DNA from: an uncultured Bacteroidota bacterium
GTDB lineage: Bacteria; Bacteroidota; Bacteroidia; Bacteroidales; SZUA-534
DNA length: 43,846 nt
Direction: 5' to 3'
Assembly (NCBI GenBank): GCA_946186925.1
Contig: CAMHPA010000018.1
Location: 1 to 43,846, forward strand
Positions 26,742 to 36,946 of this stretch are shown piece after piece. The notes beneath the pieces are model-generated. The model worked only from the letters and a program-made list of their open reading frames with translations. It made no database searches and had not been told where the DNA came from. Both the position numbers and the translations under genes were made by a program. How positions within the stretch are numbered: position 1 is the stretch's first letter; each line of letters starts with the position of its first letter.

Positions 26742-27917
26742 TTACTTCTGTTCTGCTGCTTCAAGTTTTGCCTTGATGTCGTTGTACTTGTCATTGTACT
26801 CAGGATGCGAGCTGCGAAGTTTGTAGTAGCATTCCTTCAAGCACTGCATTGTGTAAGCATCGGTAGGTTTGAGAGCGTTGGCTTTCTCAAAGTATGGAAT
26901 AGCCAAGTTCATTTGTTCGAAGGCTGCGGCGATAGCGGCATCATACTCTTTAGGCTTGTTAGCCGGAATATCGTTAGCCACTTTAGCCATTTCAATAGCC
27001 TTGTTGTACTCCTGAACGCCACGGTTCAACCAAGGTGCAAAATCTTCGGGATTAATCTCGATAGATTTCTCATAAGAAGCCTTTGCCTCATCTGGTTTGC
27101 CAAGCTGGTCAAGCAGTGCGCCTTGAGCAAAGTAGTACGATGAATTTTTCGGATCAGATTCGATAGCTTTTGTAAGATACTCAAGCGCCTTATCTGATTG
27201 TTTGCTAGTAATGTAGTGGTTGATAATTTCAACAAGCAATGGTTGGCAGTCATTGGGATAAACCTTCATACCGCGCTCAAGTGTTGCCATGTAAGCCACT
27301 GTGTCGCCTTGATCCTTGTCCAAATTGGCAAGTTTAACAAACACGGGTGATTCACCATAACGAATGTCGATACAACGATTGTAATAATAACGGGCTTTTT
27401 CAAAGTATTTTGCCTCTTCGGCAGTAATGCCGGCATTGTAAACACTTGCCGAGTCAATTTTGCCAGGTTCAGTGATGCTGTCAATGGCCAGTATTTGCTC
27501 AAAGCAGTCAAATGCATTTGCATAGTCCTTGCTATCGTTGAAATCATAGGCTGCGTTATTAACCGTGAACGACATCATCTTCAATTGGTTGTTTATCTGC
27601 TTACGCAGATTGCCTTTTGCGTCAAGCGCAATGGCCTTTCTGTACGAATCGAGAGCAACGCGTGTCGGAGTTGCGCACAAAGCCTTCATGTCTGGGTTCT
27701 TCGACTCGGCAATTGCTTTGTAAACATCACCGCGAACCATCCAGGCCTTAGCCTGACCTTTGGTCTTTTCGTGAACGATAGCCTCTTCGATGGCATCTTT
27801 TGCTTTAGCAAGCTCACCATATTTAATATTGCTGGCGGCACTTGTAACTTTGGCTCCTTGTGCCATTGCAGTAGCACTGAAGGCAACCAGTGTAAACATT
27901 AATCCAAAACGTTTCAT
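26742..27917 (-). CDS. Secreted tetratricopeptide-repeat protein
   Basis: A 391-residue exported protein with a signal peptide (MKRFGLMFTLVAFSATAMAQ). The mature part is alpha-helical TPR sequence throughout; clear units are near ANAFDCFEQILAIDS, KARYYYNRCIDIRYG, KALEYLTKAIESDPKN and DEAKASYEKSIEINPED. It probably sits in the periplasm or on the inner face of the outer membrane as a protein-interaction scaffold. Specific partner unknown. It lies downstream of gyrA but has its own promoter after the gyrA terminator. Confidence 0.88.
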   Translation of the reverse strand: MKRFGLMFTLVAFSATAMAQGAKVTSAASNIKYGELAKAKDAIEEAIVHEKTKGQAKAWMVRGDVYKAIAESKNPDMKALCATPTRVALDSYRKAIALDAKGNLRKQINNQLKMMSFTVNNAAYDFNDSKDYANAFDCFEQILAIDSITEPGKIDSASVYNAGITAEEAKYFEKARYYYNRCIDIRYGESPVFVKLANLDKDQGDTVAYMATLERGMKVYPNDCQPLLVEIINHYITSKQSDKALEYLTKAIESDPKNSSYYFAQGALLDQLGKPDEAKASYEKSIEINPEDFAPWLNRGVQEYNKAIEMAKVANDIPANKPKEYDAAIAAAFEQMNLAIPYFEKANALKPTDAYTMQCLKECYYKLRSSHPEYNDKYNDIKAKLEAAEQK

Positions 27918-27952
27918 AGATATTAAGTTTTTAAGTTAGTCCTTATATGCGA

Positions 27953-27960
27953 CAAATATA
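27953..27960 (-). promoter_or_regulatory. Promoter of the TPR-protein gene (-7 box)
   Basis: TATATTTG on the minus strand, an exact TAnnTTTG match about 36 bases before the start. A small palindrome, AACTTTGAAAGTT, lies at 27966-27978 directly upstream. Confidence 0.6.
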
Positions 27961-28012
27961 GTCCTAACTTTGAAAGTTGAAACACAAAAAACGACGAAAA
28001 GCACCATTATCA

Positions 28013-28045
28013 ATAAAAAAAAACGGGTAAGTCGCCCTACCCGTT
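28013..28045 (-). terminator. Terminator of gyrA
   Basis: AACGGGTA (28022-28029) pairs with TACCCGTT (28038-28045); on the minus strand it is followed by nine T. Confidence 0.9.
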
Positions 28046-28069
28046 CTCATTTTTATGCTTTTCGCGATG

Positions 28070-30595
28070 TTATTCGTCGGCCTGATTTTCGGCTTGTCCT
28101 TCAGTCTGGCCTTCAGCTTGACCGTCTGCTTCACCTTCCTGAGCGGCTTCTTCCTCGTCTTGGTGCGGAACAACCTCAACGGCTGCAATGGCGTCGTTGG
28201 CGCGCAACTTGATAAGTTTGACGCCCTGTGTGGCGCGGCCCATCACACGAAGTTCAGCCACCGTCTGGCGGATAGTCAGACCATTTTTGGTGATAATCAT
28301 CAGGTCCTCATCGTCAACCACACCCATAATGGCTACCATATCGCCCGTTTTATCGGTGATATTCAAAGTTTTAACACCTTTAGCGCCACGTTTGGTGATG
28401 CGGTAATCGTCGAGGTCGGAACGTTTGCCGAAGCCGTTTTCCGAAACAACCAGAATATCCTGCTTCTCCTCGCCCACGTTCACAACGCCCACAACCTCGT
28501 CGCCGTTTTCGAGCGTTACGCCCTTGACGCCAGTGGCTGTGCGGCCCATCGGACGGACATCCTGCTCGTTGAAGCGTACGGCCTTGCCGCTCTTCACACC
28601 AAGAATAATCTCGTTCTTGCCATCGGTGAGCGCAGCGGCCAGCAGTTGGTCGTCCTCGCGGATGTTGATGGCGTTCACACCATTCTGACGCGGACGCGAG
28701 TAGGCTTCCAGATTGGTCTTCTTCACAATGCCCTGTTTCGAGATGAGCATGATGAAATGATTCTGAATGTATTCGGCGTCGGTGAGAGTCTTCACATTAA
28801 TATATGCCATCACGCGGTCGTTCGGGTCGATTTGCAGAAGGTTCTGAATGGCGCGGCCTTTCGATGTGCGTGTGCCTTCGGGAATCTCGTAAACCTTGAG
28901 CCAGAAGCAGCGGCCCATCTCGGTAAAGAAGAGCATTGTGCTGTGCATATTGGCGTTGTACATGTGCTCGATGAAATCCTCGTCGCGGGTGTTGCTGCCT
29001 TTTGAGCCGACACCGCCGCGGCTCTGCGTCTTGAACTCGCTCAAAGCCGTGCGTTTGATGTAGCCAAGGTGCGATATGGTGATAATCACGTCCTCATCGG
29101 CGTAGAAATCCTCGGGGTTGAACTCGCCCTCGTCGGGAACAATCTCGGTGCGGCGCGGGTCGCCGTATTTCTGCTTCATCTCAATAAGCTCATCCTTGAT
29201 GAGTTGCATACGAAGTTCGCGGCTCTCGAGCAGTGCTTTCAAGTGTTCAATGAGTTTGCAGATGCTTTCGTACTCGGCGCGCAGTTTATCTTGCTCTAGT
29301 CCAGTGAGCTGGCGCAGACGCATCTCGACAATGGCGTTGGCCTGAATCTCGGTCAGCGCGAAGCGGTCCATCAAGCCCTTGCGAGCCTCGTCGGGAGTTT
29401 TCGACCCGCGGATAATGGCAATCACTTCGTCGATATTGTCAACTGCAATTATCAATCCCTCAAGTATATGGGCGCGTTCCTCGGCTTTGCGCAACTCAAA
29501 TTTAGTGCGGCGGGTAACCACATCGTGACGGTGTTCAATGAAGTTGGTAAGCAACTCTTTGAGAGTCAGCGTGTAAGGCCGTCCATCGACCAGAGCCACA
29601 TTGTTCACGCTGAACGACGACTGCAGTTCGGTGAATTTGTATAACTTGTTGAGCACCACCGATGGAACCACATCTTTGCGCAAATCGTAAACAATGCGCA
29701 TACCCTCGCGGTCCGACTCGTCGTTCAGGTTGGTAATGCCGTCAATCTTCTTCTCGTTAACCAAATCGGCCGTGTGCTTAATCATTTCGGCCTTGTTCAC
29801 GTTGTACGGAATCTCGGTAATCACAATGCGCGACTTTCCGTGCTCCGAGTTCTCAATCTCAACCTTTCCGCGCAGCACAATGCGGCCGCGGCCTGTCTCG
29901 TAGGCGTCGCGGATACCCTGATAGCCATAGATTATGCCGCCTGTCGGGAAATCGGGACCCTTAATGTAGTGCAGCAGTTCATCGACGGTGATGTCGGGGT
30001 TGTCGATGGTGGCGCAAAGGCCGTCGACCACCTCGCCAAGGTTGTGAGTCGGCATATTGGTGGCCATACCCACAGCAATTCCCGAAGCGCCATTGACAAG
30101 CAGGTTCGGGATTTTGGTTGGCATCACGGTGGGCTCTGGCAGCGTCTCATCGAAGTTCATTGTCATATCCACCGTCTCTTTGTCGATGTCGGCGATAATC
30201 TCCTCGGCAATTTTCGACATACGAGCCTCGGTGTAACGCATTGCTGCGGGGCTGTCACCGTCGATTGAGCCGAAGTTGCCCTGTCCGTCAACAAGCGGAT
30301 AGCGCATTGCCCAGTCCTGTGCCATACGCACCAGCGTGCCGTAGATTGATGAGTCGCCGTGCGGGTGGAATTTACCCATCACCTCACCCACAATTCTGGC
30401 CGATTTTTTATATGGTGCGCTCGAAGTGTTACCCAAGCCGCTCATGCCGAAGAGCACTCGTCGGTGTACAGGTTTGAGTCCGTCGCGCACGTCGGGAAGG
30501 GCGCGTGCCACAATCACCGACATTGAATAATCAATATACGAAGACTTCATCTCCTCTTCGATATTGATTTTGATAATTCTTTGTCCGTCAATCAT
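28070..30595 (-). CDS. gyrA: DNA gyrase subunit A
   Basis: An 841-residue type IIA topoisomerase subunit. The active-site tyrosine is Tyr121 in [10 protein letters not shown]. The quinolone-determining region reads [11 protein letters not shown] (77-87): Ser82 matches E. coli Ser83, while Gly86 sits where E. coli has Asp87. The DNA-wrapping C-terminal domain has a GyrA-box variant QSRGGVG near 525, which favours GyrA over ParC. The last 30 residues are an acidic, Gln/Gly/Ala/Glu-rich tail with repeated GQAEGQ units. It is monocistronic, ends at a strong terminator and diverges from clpC. Confidence 0.96.
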   Translation of the reverse strand: MIDGQRIIKINIEEEMKSSYIDYSMSVIVARALPDVRDGLKPVHRRVLFGMSGLGNTSSAPYKKSARIVGEVMGKFHPHGDSSIYGTLVRMAQDWAMRYPLVDGQGNFGSIDGDSPAAMRYTEARMSKIAEEIIADIDKETVDMTMNFDETLPEPTVMPTKIPNLLVNGASGIAVGMATNMPTHNLGEVVDGLCATIDNPDITVDELLHYIKGPDFPTGGIIYGYQGIRDAYETGRGRIVLRGKVEIENSEHGKSRIVITEIPYNVNKAEMIKHTADLVNEKKIDGITNLNDESDREGMRIVYDLRKDVVPSVVLNKLYKFTELQSSFSVNNVALVDGRPYTLTLKELLTNFIEHRHDVVTRRTKFELRKAEERAHILEGLIIAVDNIDEVIAIIRGSKTPDEARKGLMDRFALTEIQANAIVEMRLRQLTGLEQDKLRAEYESICKLIEHLKALLESRELRMQLIKDELIEMKQKYGDPRRTEIVPDEGEFNPEDFYADEDVIITISHLGYIKRTALSEFKTQSRGGVGSKGSNTRDEDFIEHMYNANMHSTMLFFTEMGRCFWLKVYEIPEGTRTSKGRAIQNLLQIDPNDRVMAYINVKTLTDAEYIQNHFIMLISKQGIVKKTNLEAYSRPRQNGVNAINIREDDQLLAAALTDGKNEIILGVKSGKAVRFNEQDVRPMGRTATGVKGVTLENGDEVVGVVNVGEEKQDILVVSENGFGKRSDLDDYRITKRGAKGVKTLNITDKTGDMVAIMGVVDDEDLMIITKNGLTIRQTVAELRVMGRATQGVKLIKLRANDAIAAVEVVPHQDEEEAAQEGEADGQAEGQTEGQAENQADE

Positions 30596-30920
30596 TTATA
30601 TTAAACTTTTTGATAATTTCGTCTTATTTTTCAAGTGCCTAAAAGTACTATTTTTGAGCCAAAAGACCGCCTTTGCCAAGCGCCAAAAACCAACTTTTAT
30701 CAACAGAAAAACGGGGCGATTGTTGATAATTGAGCGAAGGTTTTAAACGGAACGCAGGCGACGCAGATTTGTCTGATTTTCGCAAGATTTTCCCGCATAG
30801 TTTATAGACCATTGTCCGTTGTCTGTTGTCTGAAGTCCGTTGTCAAAAGAAAAATCCCCTCCACTGCCCTTTCTTTTGTATAATTCCGTACATTCGCCTT
30901 GTTAAAAATTTCAATGATAT
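30596..30920. other. Intergenic region between gyrA and clpC
   Basis: 325 bases between divergent genes. It holds no convincing coding sequence. A TACTTTTA sequence about 50 bases before gyrA resembles a -7 box with one mismatch. A heptamer repeat is at 30812-30844. No clear clpC promoter or CtsR-like operator was recognised. Confidence 0.6.
30812..30844. repeat. Heptamer repeat TTGTCYG
   Basis: TTGTCCG, TTGTCTG, TTGTCTG, AAGTCCG and TTGTC follow one another without spacers, about 4.7 units, some 80 bases before clpC. Confidence 0.8.
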
Positions 30921-33488
30921 ATGAATTCGAAATTTTCTCCGAAAATCAACAAGATTCTGATTTACAGCAAGGAAGAAGCCGTACGGCTGAACAACGACTG
31001 CATCGGAACCGAGCATCTGCTTTTGGGCATTCTGCGCGATGGCGACGGAATTGCCATCGACGCGCTGAACCGCGCTGGCGCAGACATTCCCGCCCTCAAG
31101 CACGAACTTGAAGACAAGTTGCGGCAACAACAAGGCTCGGTACGCCCCAATGACGCCATTCCGTTGCTCAAAGCCGCCGAAAACGCGCTCACAATCGTCT
31201 ATCTCGAAGCGCGCTCGATGAAAAGCGACACCATAAACACTGGTCACCTGCTGCTGTCAATCCTGCGCGACGAGAGCAGCTTGGCAACCACAATACTCAA
31301 CGAGCAAGATATTAACTATCAGTTAATCAAATCAATAATCGCAAGTCCCGCCGAAGAGCCGCACAAACAGGCTCACCAGCAGCCGCAGGACATCTTCGAT
31401 GATGACGACGATGATGATGACGATGTTTACGAGAACATCCACAAGAAAAACCAGCCGAAAGACGGCGGGCAGCCGAAGTCGAACTCCGACACGCCTGTTC
31501 TCGACAATTTCGGCATCGACCTGACCAAGGCCGCCGAAGAGAACCGTCTGGACCCGATTGTGGGCCGCGAGACTGAAATTGAGCGACTTGCGCAGATTCT
31601 GAGCCGCCGCAAAAAGAACAACCCCGTGCTGATTGGCGAGCCTGGCGTGGGCAAATCGGCTATTGCCGAAGGAATGGCCATCCGCATTGTGCAGAAGCGC
31701 GTTTCAAGGATTCTGTTCGGCAAGCGCATCATCACGCTCGACCTTGCGTCGATTGTGGCGGGAACCAAATACCGCGGACAGTTTGAAGAGCGTATGAAGG
31801 CCATTCTGAACGAATTACAGCGCAACCCGAACGTGATTCTGTTCATCGACGAGATTCACACCATTGTGGGCGCTGGCGGCGCAAGCGGCTCGCTGGATGC
31901 GGCCAATATGCTGAAACCCGCTCTTGCACGCGGCGAGATTCAATGCATCGGCGCAACAACGCTCGACGAGTATCGCCAATATATTGAGAAGGACGGCGCG
32001 CTCGAACGCCGTTTCCAAAAGGTTATGGTTGAACCGACATCGGCCGAAGAGACTCGCGAGATTCTGAACAACATCAAGGCACGCTACGAAGAGCACCACA
32101 ACGTCACCTACTCCGACGAAGCGCTCGACGCCTGCGTGAAACTCACAACACGCTACATATCTGACCGACACCTGCCCGACAAGGCCATCGACGCTCTTGA
32201 TGAAGCGGGCTCGCGGGTTCACATATCTAACATTCACGTTCCCAAAAAGATAACCGACCTTGAAAAGTCGATTGAAGAAATCCGCAACAAGAAGGTTGAA
32301 GCCGTAAGGCAGCAGAAGTTCGAAGAAGCGGCCAACTATCGCGACAGCGAGAAAAAGACCATCGAACAACTTGAAAATGAGAAGAAAAAGTGGGAAGACG
32401 ACCTGATTAAGCACCGCGAAGTGGTGACGGCAGAGAACGTGGCCGAAGTGGTGGCAATGATGACGGGCGTGCCTGTGCAGCGCATTGCGCAGACCGAAGG
32501 CAACCGCCTGCTCAAGATGGGCGAAGAACTCAAAGGCAGCGTGATTGGCCAGGATGAAGCCATCGCAAAGATTGTCAAATCGATACAACGCAACCGCGCT
32601 GGCCTGAAAGACCCGAACAAACCTATCGGCACGTTCATCTTCCTTGGCCCGACGGGCGTCGGAAAAACGCAACTGGCAAAGGTTCTGTCGAAATACCTGT
32701 TCGACAGCAACGACGCGCTCATCCGCATCGATATGAGCGAGTATATGGAAAAATTCAGCGTGTCGCGCCTGGTTGGTGCACCTCCAGGATACGTGGGCTA
32801 CGAAGAAGGCGGCCAACTAACCGAGAAAGTGCGCCGCAAGCCCTACTCTGTGGTGCTTTTGGACGAGATTGAGAAGGCTCACCCCGATGTGTTCCACATT
32901 CTGCTGCAGGTACTCGACGAAGGCCGCCTGACCGACAGTCTGGGCCGCCGCATCGACTTCCGCAACACCATTATTATAATGACGTCGAACATCGGTTCTC
33001 GACAGTTGAAAGAGTTCGGCACGGGCGTCGGCTTCTCGACAACTGCGCGTCAAAACTCATCCGACGAATTGGCTAAAGGTGTGATTGAAAAGGCTTTGAA
33101 GAACGCTTTCGCCCCCGAGTTTCTGAACCGCATCGACGATGTGATAATGTTCAACCAACTCTCGAAAGATGATATTCACAAGATTATCGACATTGAGTTG
33201 AAAGGCCTGTTCGAGCGCGTGGCACAAATGGGTTACACGCTGAAAATCACGCCGAAAGCCAAAGACTGGCTGGCCGACAAGGGCTATGACGCACAGTACG
33301 GCGCCCGTCCGCTGAAGCGCGCCATTCAAAAATACATCGAAGACGAGATGGCCGAAGTGATTCTGAAGGCCGAAGTGGCCAATGGCGACACCATCACCTG
33401 CTCGTACGACAAAAAGGACGACAAACTGGTGTTCAAAGTGGGCGGCGGAAAGGACAAAGGCGAAGAGACGGAAGAAGCTGAAAAATAA
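30921..33488 (+). CDS. clpC: ClpC-type AAA+ unfoldase of the Clp protease
   Basis: An 855-residue two-ring-domain chaperone. Two Clp-N repeats cover about 1-140; a linker with nine Asp in a row follows (160-168); AAA domain 1 has GEPGVGKS (239-246); a short middle segment carries a UVR-like motif near 458-480 (KVEAVRQQKFEEAANYRDSEKK region) instead of the long ClpB propeller; AAA domain 2 has GPTGVGKT (about 576-583). The VGF tripeptide near 703 is the loop that docks on ClpP, so it feeds substrates to the protease. It runs alone and ends at a terminator hairpin. Confidence 0.94.
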   Translation: MNSKFSPKINKILIYSKEEAVRLNNDCIGTEHLLLGILRDGDGIAIDALNRAGADIPALKHELEDKLRQQQGSVRPNDAIPLLKAAENALTIVYLEARSMKSDTINTGHLLLSILRDESSLATTILNEQDINYQLIKSIIASPAEEPHKQAHQQPQDIFDDDDDDDDDVYENIHKKNQPKDGGQPKSNSDTPVLDNFGIDLTKAAEENRLDPIVGRETEIERLAQILSRRKKNNPVLIGEPGVGKSAIAEGMAIRIVQKRVSRILFGKRIITLDLASIVAGTKYRGQFEERMKAILNELQRNPNVILFIDEIHTIVGAGGASGSLDAANMLKPALARGEIQCIGATTLDEYRQYIEKDGALERRFQKVMVEPTSAEETREILNNIKARYEEHHNVTYSDEALDACVKLTTRYISDRHLPDKAIDALDEAGSRVHISNIHVPKKITDLEKSIEEIRNKKVEAVRQQKFEEAANYRDSEKKTIEQLENEKKKWEDDLIKHREVVTAENVAEVVAMMTGVPVQRIAQTEGNRLLKMGEELKGSVIGQDEAIAKIVKSIQRNRAGLKDPNKPIGTFIFLGPTGVGKTQLAKVLSKYLFDSNDALIRIDMSEYMEKFSVSRLVGAPPGYVGYEEGGQLTEKVRRKPYSVVLLDEIEKAHPDVFHILLQVLDEGRLTDSLGRRIDFRNTIIIMTSNIGSRQLKEFGTGVGFSTTARQNSSDELAKGVIEKALKNAFAPEFLNRIDDVIMFNQLSKDDIHKIIDIELKGLFERVAQMGYTLKITPKAKDWLADKGYDAQYGARPLKRAIQKYIEDEMAEVILKAEVANGDTITCSYDKKDDKLVFKVGGGKDKGEETEEAEK

Positions 33489-33529
33489 TCAGTTGCATTA
33501 CAATGGTGCATAAACGCCTATAACAAAAC

Positions 33530-33570
33530 AAGGGGTTGTCGAAATTGTTTGGACAGCCCCTTACTTTTTT
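33530..33570 (+). terminator. Terminator of clpC
   Basis: AAGGGGTTGTC (33530-33540) pairs with GACAGCCCCTT (33552-33562) through one G-T pair, followed by ACTTTTTT. Confidence 0.85.
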
Positions 33571-33604
33571 CCGTCCAACATAGCGTTAACCTTGCTTGCC
33601 ATGT

Positions 33605-33641
33605 CACAAAAAAGGCCGCAACCTATGTGGCTGCAGCCTTT
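33605..33641 (-). terminator. Terminator of the S74-adhesin gene
   Basis: AAAGGCCGCA (33611-33620) pairs with TGCAGCCTTT (33632-33641) with one mismatch; the minus strand continues with six T. A second hairpin without a T-run (CCTCAGT/ACTGAGG, 33669-33688) lies between it and the stop codon. Confidence 0.78.
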
Positions 33642-33705
33642 GCGGTGTGGTGGCTTTGTTTGTGTGAGCCTCAGTGTATAGACTGAGGGCAAACATTCAA
33701 ACAAC

Positions 33706-36597
33706 CTATTTCTTCATCAATTCCTCAAGCATTTTCTTCATTTCGGCCATTTCCTTTTTCATTGCCTCATTTTCAGCTTTAACACTCTTCAACTCTTCAA
33801 TCTCCTTCTGCTGTTCTTTGATGGCCTCGATAAGCACTGGTGCAAATTTAGTATAATCAACTGATTTAAAGCCTTTTTTATCGGTTTCCACAAGTTCGGG
33901 GAATATTTTCTCAACTTCTTGAGCGATTACACCTATCTGCAATGACTCCGAATAATGCATGGCCTCACGAGAGTCAAGAATCTCTTTTATTTCCAACTCT
34001 GGTTTCCAATAATAGCTGACGCCACGCAATTTCAGCACTTTCTGTAATGAGTTTTCAAGAGTCGTGATATTGTTCTTCAATCTGGCATCTGATGATTGCG
34101 TAAAATTGTTAGCTTTAATATCTCCATTAACTTCAAGCTGATAATCGGGTGTTGAAGTACCAATGCCGACATTTCCACCATCAAGAATTACCAAAGCATT
34201 TCTCCAATCGGACCAGCCATGACCGCATCCAAAGGAATATAAGCGATCATACCCTTCATATTGGGTCGAATCGTTGAATTTGCCCATAACTATCTCCCAA
34301 GGATTGTTTGCCCTGATATAATTGCCTATCGCTATGGAATTGTTTTCTCTGGCTTTTGAATGGAATCCGAGACAAAAAGAGCTTTCTCCTGTAGTTTCTG
34401 ACGCTTCGCCTATGCAATAAGATAGGTCTGCTTTAGCTGTTGCACTTTTACCTAATGCTACAGACGCCCAACCTTCGGCTTCACAATCAGTACCAATTGC
34501 GAACGAACCAGCGCCATTTGATTTGGCAGCATAACCAATGGCAACGCCCGCATCAGTTGCCTGGCAACTGCTACCTACTGCAACTGATGCTGAACCATAT
34601 GCCCTAGTGCCAGGCCCCATTGCAATGCTGCCAGAACCATACGCATCAGCATAATTGCCAATAGCGAATGTATATTCGCCTTTAGCGATTGCGCTGTTAC
34701 CTATTGCCATCACACCATTTCCGAGTGCTTGCGCCGACGAACCAATTGCAAAACTATTCCAAGATTCTAACTCTTTAGTTTCAACGCAATTTCTGCAACC
34801 ACCAAGTACTTCGTTGTATGTTACTATAGCGCTGTCAACTCTGGCATTATTGCCTATTGCCATAGCGTGTTCGCCTTTTGCTCTAGCGCCTTGTCCAATG
34901 GCCAAACTTGCGTTGCCAAAGGCATTACTTGAACTTCCTGCCGCAAAAGAGCTGTAGCCTTCGGCCGAGCTATACAGGCCTAATGATGTACTGAATCGTC
35001 CGGAAGCCACAGAATAGCTACCGGCTGCAAATGAGCCCTCGCCTTCTGATTGGCTTCCTTGGCCAAAAGCCGTACTGAACGCACCAGAAGCTGATGCAGA
35101 ATATCCCATAGCCGTTGATGCCTCTCCTGTTGCAGTTGCGTATAGGCCTAAGGCTGCGGTGTTGTCACCTACCGTTCCATTTTTGTCAACAGCGAACAAA
35201 TTACTATCATCTTTACCCATACTGCGGCCCGTCACAGCAAACTTGCTTTTGACGGTTTTATCGTTGGTGTCATTGTCAACAAAGACCTTTGTTCCCTCAT
35301 CGTTGACAGCCAGAAAATTAGTGCTTTCTCCATCTTTTGTCGCCGAACGGCCAGTTACTACAAATCCGCTGCGACGGGCGGCCTTGTTTTCGTCATCGTC
35401 AACAAAGACTTTTGTTCCCTCATCATTGACAGCCAGAAAATTAGTGCTTTCTCCATCTTTTGTCGCCGAACGGCCAGTGACCACAAATCCGCTGCGACGA
35501 GCGGCTTTGTTTTCGTCATCGTCAACAAAGACTTTTGTTCCCTCATCGTTGACAGCCAGGAAATTAGTGCTTTCACCATCTTTTGTCGCCGAACGGCCAG
35601 TTACTACAAATCCGCTGCGGCGGGCGGCTTTGTTTTCGTCATCGTCAACAAAGACTTTTGTTCCCTCATCGTTGACAGCCAGGAAATTAGTGCTTTCACC
35701 ATCTTTTGTCGCCGAACGGCCAGTTACTACAAATCCGCTGCGACGGGCGGCTTTATTTTCATCATCGTCAACAAAGACTTGCGTACCATCGGCGTTGATG
35801 GCAAAGTAATCTTGACCTTCAATGTCCTTGGTTGCCGAACGGCCGGTTACCACAAATCCGCTGCGGCGGGTAGCTTTGCTTGCTGCTGTGTCAACATATA
35901 CGTGTACTCCATCTGGATAGACAGCAAAGACGACATTGCCATCTTTGTCCTTCACTTCAAATAGGGCATCCTCTGTACTAGTGGCTGGCTTCACATCAAG
36001 TTTGTTGAGAGACAGCTGGTCGGTTGCCACCCAAGTGGAACCGTTGTGCACCAAAGTTTGGCCCTCTCGTCCCTGTACCTGCATTCCATCACTGCCGGGG
36101 ACACCCTGCTCGCCCGGATCTCCTTTATCGCCTTTATCACCTTTGTCGCCCTTTTCTCCTCTTTCGCCTTGTGGGCCTTGAGCACCGCTACTGTTAGCGG
36201 CAAAGTATGCATAAGGAACCGACTGTAGCTTGGTCGTACCAATATAAATATAATTGGTGCCACCGTTGATGTCCATTTCAATGCGCATCCACACATTGCC
36301 GCCGGCCCAATCCACACTGTCCAGAGTTTTTCCGCTATCAGGCGTGCCAGCTCCAATGGTCGTCGACAAAACGCCAAATGCATTTGTTTCGGCAGTCTGC
36401 GTCTCACGGTACATCACTTGTTCGCCCTTGTCGTCAGTGAGCGTTATGAGCAGGCTCACTTTAGCGTTACTAACAAGTTCGCCCTGAGCGTTACGTACCA
36501 CGGCCTGATAACTGAAACCGTCAGTTTGTGCAGAAGCTGCTGCAGACACCAAAAACACAATGGCAATGATCATTGTTTGCTTAAAAAAATTTCTCAT
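33706..36597 (-). CDS. Surface protein: collagen-like, tandem repeats, YadA-like head, S74 chaperone domain
   Basis: A 963-residue exported protein with a signal peptide (VFLVSAAASAQ, 1-23). After a conserved N-terminal domain (FSYQAVVRNAQGELV) comes a collagen-like Gly-x-y stretch (about 137-172, with three GDK triplets), five 41-residue tandem repeats (246-450; core SGFVVTGRSATKD), a YadA-type head of short repeats such as SIAMGPGTRAYG and SVAVGSS (about 460-790), and a C-terminal S74 intramolecular chaperone (SSDARLKNNI near 825, QIGVIAQEVEKIFPEL) ending in a coiled coil. This is the plan of trimeric phage tail fibres and adhesins. No T9SS tail is present. Binding target unknown. Confidence 0.88.
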   Translation of the reverse strand: MRNFFKQTMIIAIVFLVSAAASAQTDGFSYQAVVRNAQGELVSNAKVSLLITLTDDKGEQVMYRETQTAETNAFGVLSTTIGAGTPDSGKTLDSVDWAGGNVWMRIEMDINGGTNYIYIGTTKLQSVPYAYFAANSSGAQGPQGERGEKGDKGDKGDKGDPGEQGVPGSDGMQVQGREGQTLVHNGSTWVATDQLSLNKLDVKPATSTEDALFEVKDKDGNVVFAVYPDGVHVYVDTAASKATRRSGFVVTGRSATKDIEGQDYFAINADGTQVFVDDDENKAARRSGFVVTGRSATKDGESTNFLAVNDEGTKVFVDDDENKAARRSGFVVTGRSATKDGESTNFLAVNDEGTKVFVDDDENKAARRSGFVVTGRSATKDGESTNFLAVNDEGTKVFVDDDENKAARRSGFVVTGRSATKDGESTNFLAVNDEGTKVFVDNDTNDKTVKSKFAVTGRSMGKDDSNLFAVDKNGTVGDNTAALGLYATATGEASTAMGYSASASGAFSTAFGQGSQSEGEGSFAAGSYSVASGRFSTSLGLYSSAEGYSSFAAGSSSNAFGNASLAIGQGARAKGEHAMAIGNNARVDSAIVTYNEVLGGCRNCVETKELESWNSFAIGSSAQALGNGVMAIGNSAIAKGEYTFAIGNYADAYGSGSIAMGPGTRAYGSASVAVGSSCQATDAGVAIGYAAKSNGAGSFAIGTDCEAEGWASVALGKSATAKADLSYCIGEASETTGESSFCLGFHSKARENNSIAIGNYIRANNPWEIVMGKFNDSTQYEGYDRLYSFGCGHGWSDWRNALVILDGGNVGIGTSTPDYQLEVNGDIKANNFTQSSDARLKNNITTLENSLQKVLKLRGVSYYWKPELEIKEILDSREAMHYSESLQIGVIAQEVEKIFPELVETDKKGFKSVDYTKFAPVLIEAIKEQQKEIEELKSVKAENEAMKKEMAEMKKMLEELMKK
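35248..35862 (-). repeat. Five 123-bp coding tandem repeats
   Basis: Units at 35740-35862 (divergent), 35617-35739, 35494-35616, 35371-35493 and 35248-35370, each encoding 41 residues. The three central units give the same protein sequence and differ by only a few silent bases, which points to recent duplication or homogenisation. The last unit changes near its end into a degenerate sixth copy. Confidence 0.93.
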
Positions 36598-36946
36598 GAT
36601 TTAATTGATATTTAGTAATTAATTATTTGATTTTAAATATATTACACACAACAACACTAAAATGTTGCCGATGGCGCAAAATTATTATGGTGACAATTAA
36701 TCCAAAATAAAAAAATTGAATCTTTCTGTTTTTTTCTCTGCCTTTTCGTTTTTATGATTCACACCTAATCAAATCCATTTTGGTTCCTAATTATTGTTTG
36801 ATTCCTCTTATCTGCGACAATGAAAAAACGTGGTTTTAGGCAAAATCCAATATATCGCTCATCATTGGCACAGCTTTTGTAAGATTGGCGCGGCCGCCAG
36901 AACGACGCGCGGCTATAGACTATTAGAAAAACTAAAACTAAGACGA
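36598..36946. other. Intergenic region between the S74 adhesin and the FadL gene
   Basis: 349 bases, AT-rich near the adhesin and with a GC-rich patch at about 36885-36912 that holds two copies of GCGCGGC. TATATTTA on the minus strand near 36640 is one mismatch from a -7 box for the adhesin. Nothing coding is convincing. Confidence 0.55.

Noticed and set aside
35159-35809. A 216-codon plus-strand frame with strong internal repeats
   Set aside because: The repeats are the complement of the 123-bp units of the adhesin gene; the plus-strand product has no start context or family.
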